Under the pieces are notes generated by a model, which saw only the letters and a program-made list of their open reading frames with translations, ran no database searches and was not told where the DNA came from. Source: Planctomycetes bacterium RIFOXYC2_FULL_41_27 (GTDB taxonomy: Bacteria; Planctomycetota; Brocadiia; Brocadiales; Brocadiaceae). Taken from it: 11,186 nucleotides of DNA. The stretch spans positions 247-11,432 of the forward strand of contig MHZD01000008.1 of NCBI GenBank assembly GCA_001828645.1. Direction: 5' to 3'. Below, piece by piece: positions 5,982 through 11,186 of this stretch (its first letter is position 1; each line of letters starts with the position of its first letter). A program made the position numbers and the translations under genes.

Positions 5982-6722
5982 ATGGAAAAAGGCGTCTTGA
6001 GAGAAACAGTCTATGCATTTAATGATAACGATACCGTTGCCACGTATGACTCCGATATGGATGTGTGGCATCCAAATCGCGCAAAAATGGCATCAATAGT
6101 ATGCGAGATATTACCCTTTAATAGAGAGGGAAATTTAAAATTCCTGGACTTAGGTGTTGGAACGGGATACCTGTCTCGCAGGATTATTGAAACGTTTCCC
6201 AATGCAATGATTATCGCCATAGATGCCGCTGAACTTATGATAGAAAAGGCCAGAATAAGGCTTCATGATCATCTCAAACAAGTCACATTCAAACTCTCCA
6301 CTTTCCAGGAACTGCCGGACAAAGAAAGTACACTTTCTAACCTGGATGGTGTAATTTCTTCCTTTGCCCTCCACCATTTATACAGGGAAGAAAAACTGAC
6401 ACTCTTTAAATATATCCGCTCGATATTGAAACCTAATGGCTGGTTTTTAAATTGTGATATCTTTAAGACCTCTGATGCCGTGCTTGAGGCCCGATTCCGA
6501 TATCTACATCACCTGGGAATACAACAGAGGTTAAAAAGAATTAAGGATATAGAGAAACCCCTCGACCAAATCTCATCGGAACTGGCAGAAAAAGAGAAAA
6601 AAGATGGCGATCATCCTTTATTCGTTACAGATGACCTTCAAATCGTTATGGAAGCTGGGTTCCGTACTTCAGAGTGTTTCTGGAAGGAGTATCGGGAGGC
6701 GGTGTATGGTGGGGTAAAATGA
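5982..6722 (+). CDS. Class I SAM-dependent methyltransferase
   Basis: 246 residues with a Rossmann-type methyltransferase fold. Motif I is FLDLGVGTGY (54-63), the acidic residue binding the SAM ribose is Asp81 after 'MIIAI', the motif after strand 4 is FALHHL (128-133), and 'LKPNGWFLNCD' (149-159) is the post-III segment. The C-terminal 'GFRTSECFWKEYREAVYGG' occurs in a general family of small-molecule or tRNA-modifying methyltransferases, but the substrate cannot be read. The start is ATG 5982 behind GAGG at a rather long spacing. The stop overlaps the start of the ABC-F gene (ATGA at 6719-6722), which implies one mRNA and coupled translation, so a role near the ribosome or stress response is conceivable but not shown. 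Confidence 0.85.
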   Translation: MEKGVLRETVYAFNDNDTVATYDSDMDVWHPNRAKMASIVCEILPFNREGNLKFLDLGVGTGYLSRRIIETFPNAMIIAIDAAELMIEKARIRLHDHLKQVTFKLSTFQELPDKESTLSNLDGVISSFALHHLYREEKLTLFKYIRSILKPNGWFLNCDIFKTSDAVLEARFRYLHHLGIQQRLKRIKDIEKPLDQISSELAEKEKKDGDHPLFVTDDLQIVMEAGFRTSECFWKEYREAVYGGVK

Positions 6723-8671
6723 TTCGTCTTAATAATGTAAGCCTCGCTTTTGGCAGCAGGGCCATTTTCGATAATATTTCTCTGCACATCCGAAGGAACG
6801 ACAGGATCGGCTTAATCGGTCCTAACGGCGCTGGCAAATCCACGCTTTTCAAACTTATTTGCCGCTTAACCGAACCCAGTGCAGGCGATCTTGTTTTTGC
6901 CAAAGATACCAGTATTGGATACCTTCCACAGGAAGGTTTTGTCTTTAAGAAAAAAACCATCTTCGATGAGGCCAGTTCGGCTTTTGATGATATACTCCAC
7001 CTGAAAAGTCAGATTGATAAGATTCATACACAATTAGAAAATCCCTCTGTATCTATGCAGGAAGAAGACCATCAGTTGCTCCTGGATAAATACGCACACC
7101 TCCAACATCAGTTTGAAGTTGTCAATGGCGCTAAGGTTGATAAAGAGACGGGCAAGGTTTTAAAAGGTATGGGATTTAAAGAATCTGATTTTGAAAAGAG
7201 CATCGACACATTCAGCGGCGGATGGCAGATGCGAGTAGCCCTTTCCAGACTGTTACTCCAGGATCCCAATCTCCTTCTCCTCGACGAACCAACGAACCAC
7301 CTGGATATCGATTCCATACTCTGGTTAGAAGATTACCTCAAAGAGTATAAAGGCGGACTGATTATCATCTCACACGATCGGACATTTCTCGACCGGAACA
7401 TTACCAAGGTTTGGGAACTGGAAAAAGGAAAGGTTTATGAATACCATGGGAATTATTCCTTTTATGAGGCCGAAAAAGAAAAACGGGCAGAAATGCAAAC
7501 GGCACGCTACGTCAACCAGCAGAAAAAAATCAAAGAGGTGGAACGCTTTATTGAACGGTTCCGGGCAAAGAACACAAAGGCATCGCAGGTGCAGAGCCGA
7601 ATCCTCATGCTCGAAAAGATGGAAAAGGAAGAATTGCCTGAAAATACTACAAAACAGGTTAAATTCAAATTCCGCACATCAAAACAAAGCGGCGTAACCG
7701 TACTGGATGTAAAAGACGTTTCGCATGAATACGATGGACATTCGATCTTTCACGATATTTGCCTTTCGATAGAACGGGGGGAAAGAGTAGCGCTTGTAGG
7801 ACAAAACGGGTCGGGAAAGTCCACGTTATCGCGCATCATCGCCGGTCTGGAACAGCCGCATTCAGGCGCTATCAAGATGGGGCATAATGTCCTTTTTGAT
7901 TATTTTGCCCAGGAGCATGCTGAAAAATTAAATAGCGGCAATACCTTATTGCAGGAAGTCGAATCGATCGCTCCATTTTCCATGATTCCTCAAGTCAGAC
8001 ACATATTAGGGGCATTTCTGTTTTCCGGTGATGACGTCTTCAAGACCGTCAATGTCCTGAGCGGCGGCGAAAAGTCGCGTCTGTCCCTTGCAAAGATGCT
8101 TCTAAAACCCACAAATTTTCTCATCCTTGACGAACCCACAAACCATATTGATATTACCACCAAGAGGATTCTCAAGAACGCCTTATTGGAATATACAGGA
8201 AGTCTGTTGATCGTATCCCACGATAGAGCGTTTCTGGATGGTCTGGTCTCCAAAGTCTATGAACTGAGAAATGGCACTATCCACGTCCATTTGGGAGGTT
8301 TTGGAGATTTTCTTGAAAAGAAGGCAGCAACTTTACACGGAGATACCGCAGAAGTCAAAACGAACGAAGCATCTCTTCCGAGACAGGAAGAGGGCAGTTC
8401 ACAGAAGCAACAATATTTGCTAAAAAAAGAACTGAATGCCAGGAAACGCAAGCTCACAAAAGAAATTCAAAACATCGAGGCAAAGATCGCCTTATTGGAA
8501 ACTCAAAAGAAGGAACTGGATTCTATCCTTTTAGATCCCCTACTGTATAATAACAAGGAAAAGTCCATCGAAGTCAACAAGCAGCACAAAACTATTATTC
8601 AGGAATTGAATACCCTTTATAATGGGTGGGATACCATCCACACCGAATTGGAATCCGTAAACGACAACTAA
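6719..8671 (+). CDS. ABC-F family ATPase (ribosome-associated, Uup/YdiF-like)
   Basis: 650 residues from ATG 6719, giving MIRLNNVSLAFG, the standard ABC-F beginning. An upstream ATG at 6674 in the same frame adds 15 Gly-rich residues and lies in the methyltransferase gene, so I reject it. A GGTGGGG site precedes 6719. Two ATPase domains without membrane segments: Walker A GPNGAGKS (34-41), signature FSGGWQ (165-170), Walker B with EPTNH (185-194), H-loop His219; then the interdomain linker (about 240-315, basic and helical); then Walker A GQNGSGKS (361-368), LSGGEK (447-452), Walker B with EPTNH (467-476), His501. Residues about 565-645 form a charged coiled coil, as in Uup and YdiF. ABC-F proteins act at the ribosomal E site in translation quality control or antibiotic protection. 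Nothing here favours a resistance role. Confidence 0.92.
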   Translation: MIRLNNVSLAFGSRAIFDNISLHIRRNDRIGLIGPNGAGKSTLFKLICRLTEPSAGDLVFAKDTSIGYLPQEGFVFKKKTIFDEASSAFDDILHLKSQIDKIHTQLENPSVSMQEEDHQLLLDKYAHLQHQFEVVNGAKVDKETGKVLKGMGFKESDFEKSIDTFSGGWQMRVALSRLLLQDPNLLLLDEPTNHLDIDSILWLEDYLKEYKGGLIIISHDRTFLDRNITKVWELEKGKVYEYHGNYSFYEAEKEKRAEMQTARYVNQQKKIKEVERFIERFRAKNTKASQVQSRILMLEKMEKEELPENTTKQVKFKFRTSKQSGVTVLDVKDVSHEYDGHSIFHDICLSIERGERVALVGQNGSGKSTLSRIIAGLEQPHSGAIKMGHNVLFDYFAQEHAEKLNSGNTLLQEVESIAPFSMIPQVRHILGAFLFSGDDVFKTVNVLSGGEKSRLSLAKMLLKPTNFLILDEPTNHIDITTKRILKNALLEYTGSLLIVSHDRAFLDGLVSKVYELRNGTIHVHLGGFGDFLEKKAATLHGDTAEVKTNEASLPRQEEGSSQKQQYLLKKELNARKRKLTKEIQNIEAKIALLETQKKELDSILLDPLLYNNKEKSIEVNKQHKTIIQELNTLYNGWDTIHTELESVNDN

Positions 8672-8718
8672 TTCGATCTTGTGTAAGGATCGTTTGCAAC
8701 GTGAACTGTATTTTTTTC

Positions 8719-8781
8719 GACAGGATGAACAGGATTTTGAGGCCTCGTATTTTCCTTTGCCATTATCCAGTCTATCCTGAC
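8719..8781. repeat. Degraded inverted repeat (ACAGGATGAACAGGAT type)
   Basis: GACAGGATGAACAGGATTTT (8719-8738) and the complement of TTATCCAGTCTATCCTGAC (8763-8781) share AGGAT-x-x-AC-x-GGAT spacing. The first arm follows a run of eight T (8711-8718). It fills the gap between the convergent ABC-F and higA genes. It could act weakly as a bidirectional terminator but is more likely a decayed intergenic repeat. Confidence 0.45.
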
Positions 8782-8808
8782 AATCCCGTCTCTCTATCTT
8801 ATTTCTTA

Positions 8809-9114
8809 TTACGAGGTAGCTGTATAAACCAGCACTTCTTTTTCCAATCGGTCTTGTAATCGATCCTTTTCTACCTCTAAATCATAGCGGGCCTGCAAAT
8901 TCATCCAAAACCGCTCTGATAGACCAAAATAGCGTGATAGCCGTAACGCCGTATCCGGACTAATCGCTCGCTTGCCCAAAACGATTTCATTGATCCGTCG
9001 GGCCGGAACGTTTATCTCCTTCGCCAAGCGGTACTGACTAAGCCCCAACGGTTTAAGAAATTCCTCTAATAGAATTTCACCAGGATGGATTGGCGGTAAT
9101 CTTTCTTTGCTCAT
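8809..9114 (-). CDS. higA: HigA-type antitoxin, XRE-family helix-turn-helix protein
   Basis: 101 residues from ATG 9114 (MSKERLPPIHPGEILLEEFL). The 'HPGEILxEEFLxPLGLSQYRLAKEI' segment followed by 'VPARRINEIVLGKRAISPDTALRLSRYF' is the characteristic HigA/VapI DNA-binding domain (HTH about residues 25-65), followed by 'FWMNLQARYDLE', also typical. HigA binds and neutralises HigB and represses the operon. The open frame extends upstream to 9339, but that part reads through the toxin gene in the wrong frame, so 9114 is the real start; GGGTAGG precedes it. It follows the higB stop by 4 bases. Since higB here is damaged, HigA may survive as an orphan repressor or immunity protein. Confidence 0.9.
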   Translation of the reverse strand: MSKERLPPIHPGEILLEEFLKPLGLSQYRLAKEINVPARRINEIVLGKRAISPDTALRLSRYFGLSERFWMNLQARYDLEVEKDRLQDRLEKEVLVYTATS

Positions 9115-9118
9115 AAAC

Positions 9119-9405
9119 CTACCCATGATAATCAACAATCTCAACTTGATAAGCGTTACCTTCGCGCCACTCAAAACAAATCCGCCACTGCTTGTTAATA
9201 CGGATACTGTACTGATTAGCCCGATCCCCCGACAGTTTTTCCAAGTGGTTGGAGGTGGGATACGTAAATCATGTAACACTTCAACCGCATCCAGGATTTC
9301 CAGTTTCACTCGGGCGGTATGTTGGATTTCTGGTGGCAACTTGCGCGAAAAGTAGCGCTGAAAAACCTTTTCAGTTTCTTTGTCGGCAAAACTTCTAATC
9401 GCGAT
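9119..9405 (-). pseudogene. higB: HigB-type toxin (RelE superfamily), start codon lost and one-base frameshift
   Basis: From 9405 the minus strand encodes (ATC)-AIRSFADKETEKVF, then 'SRKLPPEIQHTARVKLEILDA' in part and 'VLHDLRIPP'. The frame breaks near 9252 and resumes one base shifted as 'HLEKLSGDRANQYSIRI', 'KQWRICFEWREGNAYQVE', 'IVDYHG' and a TAG at 9119-9121. This is the full HigB sequence pattern; the expected joint is 'RIPPSNHLEKL', which needs one more base. 9119-9405 is 287 bases, one short of 96 codons. The expected initiator (MAIRSF) is ATC here. HigB is an mRNA-cleaving toxin acting on the ribosome; as read, no functional toxin can be made. A single sequencing error could explain the shift but not the missing ATG as well. 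Confidence 0.85.
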
Positions 9406-9408
9406 GGA

Positions 9409-9447
9409 ATAATAACGTCTGACGGTAATCCTGTCAAGCGTTATTAT
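9409..9447 (-). promoter_or_regulatory. higBA promoter embedded in an operator-like palindrome
   Basis: On the minus strand: TTGACA (9432-9437, perfect -35), exactly 17 bases, TATTAT (9409-9414, 5 of 6 to the -10 consensus). The whole promoter lies in an inverted repeat: ATAATAACGTCTGAC (9409-9423) and the complement of 9433-9447 agree at 13 of 15, with a 9-base centre. That is the expected arrangement for autorepression by HigA. The -10 lies only 3 bases before the expected higB start, so the transcript would be nearly leaderless. Confidence 0.7.
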
Positions 9448-9478
9448 CGGATTTACAGACTTTCAAATGGTTTCCTTC

Positions 9479-9551
9479 TGCGAACCGTTCAGCGACCCCA
9501 ACGACAAAATTAACGGCAGCTTTAGCCATCCGCTGGAATGATTTGTTAGGT
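9479..9551 (-). other. attC-like integron recombination site remnant
   Basis: Reading on the minus strand: ACCTAAC (9545-9551, fits the R'' core RYYYAAC), 5 bases, ATTCCAGCG (9531-9539), and later CGCTGAAC (9487-9494), which pairs with it leaving one unpaired base as attC sites do. The expected GTTRRRY end is only GTTCGCA (9479-9485). A 38-codon frame from 9662 ends at the TAA inside ACCTAAC, as many cassette genes do, but I do not recognise it and it lacks a good ribosome binding site. Toxin-antitoxin genes such as higBA are common integron cargo. No integrase is present in the window. Confidence 0.3.
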
Positions 9552-9680
9552 AGTCTTATGGGATAATAATTCCTTGTCTAATTCGCGGGTCAAATCTTTA
9601 TCGTTGGAAAAAGTCGTCATTTTGAAAGATTCGATCCCTTCCTTGTATTTTCTCATAGGCATTTGAAGCGAACTGGAACT

Positions 9681-10346
9681 TCAAACCTTCGGAATGAAGT
9701 ATTTAATAAACCAATCGCGGGCAAGTTGTGCTACTTTGTCCAACGCCCCAGGTTCTTCGAAGAGGTGGGTTGAACCCGGAACGATAACCAGTTCTTTGGG
9801 ACATGTCAATCGTGCAAATGCTGTTTCATTCAGGGGGATAACCGGTTTGTCATTGCCTCCTACGATAAGTAGGGTAGGTGCCTGAACGAGGTGTAGGTAC
9901 TCCATAGCAAGATCAGGGCGTCCCCCACGAGAAACTACAGCAGCAATTTCGATTGGTTCCCGCGCAGCAGCCTGAAGTGCGGCAGCGGCACCCGTACTTG
10001 CTCCAAAGTAACCAATCATCAGTCCTTGCATGTCTGGCAGATGGCGTAACCAGTGGGCATTGGATAAAAGACGATTGGCCAGTAGGTCTATATTAAATAC
10101 TTTTTGACGATTCAAAGATTCCGACTCCTTCAGGAGGTCAACCAGTAATGTGGCAATGCCGGCATCCTGAAGGATTTGGGCTACAAAGTTATTTCGTGGA
10201 CTGAAGCGACCGCTACCGCTTCCGTGAGCAAAGATAACAACTCCCCTTGACTGGGGAGGTATTTCAAGGATACCGTAAAGGCTCACGCCGTCCGCTGGTA
10301 TCACGACATCTTTTTTATTATTTTCGATTGTCCTCGATCGTTTCAT
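9681..10346 (-). CDS. Alpha/beta hydrolase of the dienelactone-hydrolase type
   Basis: 221 residues, ATG at 10346 behind AGGGA. Catalytic triad: Ser117 in the nucleophile elbow G-A-S-T-G (115-119), Asp166 in 'IVGGNDKPVI', His194 in 'GSTHLFEEPG'. 'IFAHGSGSGR' (38-47) forms the oxyanion hole. The protein is cytoplasmic with no signal peptide. 'FGASTGAAAALQAAA' is characteristic of hydrolases found fused to or beside phosphoribosyltransferases; the substrate is unknown. The gene lies 43 bases after the phosphoribosyltransferase on the same strand, so they form an operon and the split equivalent of that fusion. No terminator is obvious after 9681. Confidence 0.85.
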   Translation of the reverse strand: MKRSRTIENNKKDVVIPADGVSLYGILEIPPQSRGVVIFAHGSGSGRFSPRNNFVAQILQDAGIATLLVDLLKESESLNRQKVFNIDLLANRLLSNAHWLRHLPDMQGLMIGYFGASTGAAAALQAAAREPIEIAAVVSRGGRPDLAMEYLHLVQAPTLLIVGGNDKPVIPLNETAFARLTCPKELVIVPGSTHLFEEPGALDKVAQLARDWFIKYFIPKV

Positions 10347-10389
10347 GACGTCCCTGCATTCCTTTCATAAAACCAACACTCCTTCTTTT

Positions 10390-11085
10390 TCAGTCATGCA
10401 TGGGTTTCTGTGGTTTAAACTTAGCCCAGTTGCGGTGAAGGATTGCAACGGCATCCTCATCGCTTACCTGATCAAAGTTGCGGTACCAGGTACCCACGGA
10501 GATGAAGTTTTCTGGCATGCTTGGAAATATCATCTCATCCGCAAAGGCGCTCAGCATATCTACGCTGCTCCTTGCGGCGACGGGTGCAGCAGCAACCAAC
10601 CGTGCGGGATTACGCCTGCGGAGTCCTTCCAGGGCAGCTCGAAAAGTATATCCGGTTGCAATGCCGTCATCGATCACGAGGAGTGTCTTCCCAGTAACAT
10701 CAAGTGCTGGCCGGTTGCCACGATACAATCGCAGCCGCCTTTCAACCTCATCTCTCTGGCAGGCAATCTCGCGGTCCAGATAATCTTGTGGAACACCCAC
10801 AGCCCTGACCAGTTCTTCATTGATGATACAGATGTCGTCGCCGTCCACCAGAGCGCCGATACCCAGTTCAGGCTGATATGGAGCCCTGAGCTTGCGGACG
10901 ATAATAACATCCATGGAAGCGGACATCGCCTTTGAAACTTCATCGGCTACCACAAGACCTCCGCGCGGAATACCAAACACTATCAGGGTATGATTGTGAT
11001 ATCTACGTTTGACAAGGATTTCCGCTATCCGCCGGCCTGCATCGAGACGGTCTTCGTAAATTATATCTTGTCGAGTAGACATCAT
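10390..11085 (-). CDS. Type I phosphoribosyltransferase domain protein
   Basis: 231 residues. The PRPP-binding loop LVIDDGIATGYTF spans 136-148, with adjacent Asp139/Asp140. 'IVFGIPRGGLVVADEVSKAM' (35-54) and 'VIIVRKLRAPYQPELGIGAL' (60-79) are the N-terminal segments of this subfamily. The family usually carries the hydrolase domain at its C-terminus or next to it. The base or nucleotide used is unknown; it is annotated only as a predicted phosphoribosyltransferase. Two ATGs stand in tandem (11085 and 11082); with the AAGGAGG at 11089-11095 the second has the better spacing (6 against 3), so the true protein may lack the first Met. A partial frame ends 12 bases upstream, suggesting an operon continuing to the right. 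Confidence 0.85.
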   Translation of the reverse strand: MMSTRQDIIYEDRLDAGRRIAEILVKRRYHNHTLIVFGIPRGGLVVADEVSKAMSASMDVIIVRKLRAPYQPELGIGALVDGDDICIINEELVRAVGVPQDYLDREIACQRDEVERRLRLYRGNRPALDVTGKTLLVIDDGIATGYTFRAALEGLRRRNPARLVAAAPVAARSSVDMLSAFADEMIFPSMPENFISVGTWYRNFDQVSDEDAVAILHRNWAKFKPQKPMHD

Positions 11086-11088
11086 AAA

Positions 11089-11095
11089 CCTCCTT
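11089..11095 (-). promoter_or_regulatory. Strong ribosome binding site of the phosphoribosyltransferase gene
   Basis: AAGGAGG on the minus strand is a near-perfect complement of the 16S 3' end. Its distance to the tandem ATGs favours initiation at 11082. Confidence 0.75.
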
Positions 11096-11097
11096 CT

Positions 11098-11186
11098 TTA
11101 GAATTCATATTTGCCGTTTCCCATATCGAAAAGTTTTAAAACATTCGGTTCCGTAGCAATGATATTCTTCTGCATCTCTTTAGAAG
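11098..11186 (-). CDS. C-terminal end of an unrecognised protein (partial)
   Basis: An open frame enters from the right edge on the minus strand and ends at TAA 11098-11100. The visible residues are SKEMQKNIIATEPNVLKLFD then MGNGKYEF. I do not recognise the family. It is hydrophilic with no membrane segment. The close spacing to the phosphoribosyltransferase (12 bases, with the ribosome binding site between) fits co-transcription. It is short, so the frame could be open by chance. Confidence 0.45.
   Translation of the reverse strand, partial: SKEMQKNIIATEPNVLKLFDMGNGKYEF

Noticed and set aside
6674..6718. Longer start of the ABC-F gene
   Set aside because: The 15 extra Gly/Trp-rich residues lie within the methyltransferase gene; the ATG in the ATGA overlap gives the standard ABC-F N-terminus.
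9115..9339. N-terminal part of a 176-aa frame in front of higA
   Set aside because: Its first residues are higB in frame and the remainder is higB read in the wrong frame after the deletion; higA starts at 9114.
10345..10935. 196-aa frame on + opposite the phosphoribosyltransferase
   Set aside because: The minus-strand frame has the PRPP loop, a strong ribosome binding site and an operon partner; the + frame has no motif and is a shadow.

Overview
The window is a bacterial chromosomal segment of moderate GC with AT-rich intergenic DNA. Intergenic palindromic repeats, a toxin-antitoxin pair, decayed small genes and a four-helix-bundle (S23-type) gene suggest an environmental, repeat-rich genome. 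An anammox planctomycete (Brocadiales) is my best guess, but it rests on general resemblance only; there is no rRNA or marker gene here.

Layout. Bases 1-84 are the 3' end of a membrane transporter gene (EamA/DMT type) on +. Directly behind it sits a ~254-bp foldback element (97-350) with 25-bp terminal inverted repeats and an exact 8-bp flanking direct repeat, built from stacked small palindromes. On the minus strand follow a PIN-domain (VapC-like) gene with its own promoter and, 2 bases behind it, a 56-residue partner gene (454-624). From 5320 down to 1264 the minus strand encodes the two halves of a heterodimeric ABC exporter. One half has Asp in place of the Walker B glutamate and the other has a degenerate signature motif, so together they form one canonical and one degenerate ATP site. 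The two halves are separated by a four-helix-bundle gene carrying an internal stop codon and flanked by purine-rich inverted repeats.

Bases 5321-5981 hold no gene but carry three different palindromic repeats, two of them separated by three diverged copies of a short direct repeat. Downstream on + a SAM-dependent methyltransferase and an ABC-F ATPase overlap by ATGA and are probably translationally coupled. On the minus strand there is then an intact higA antitoxin gene behind a higB toxin gene that has lost its start codon and carries a one-base deletion. A strong sigma-70-type promoter embedded in a palindrome lies in front of it, followed by an attC-like remnant.

The right end is a minus-strand operon: an unrecognised partial gene, a phosphoribosyltransferase with a strong ribosome binding site, and a dienelactone-hydrolase-like alpha/beta hydrolase. 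The last two are known elsewhere as a single fused protein.

No wholly new system is evident. The points most worth a second look are the insertion-like element at 89-358, the four-helix gene splitting the exporter operon, the higB decay under an intact promoter, and the small PIN partner gene.
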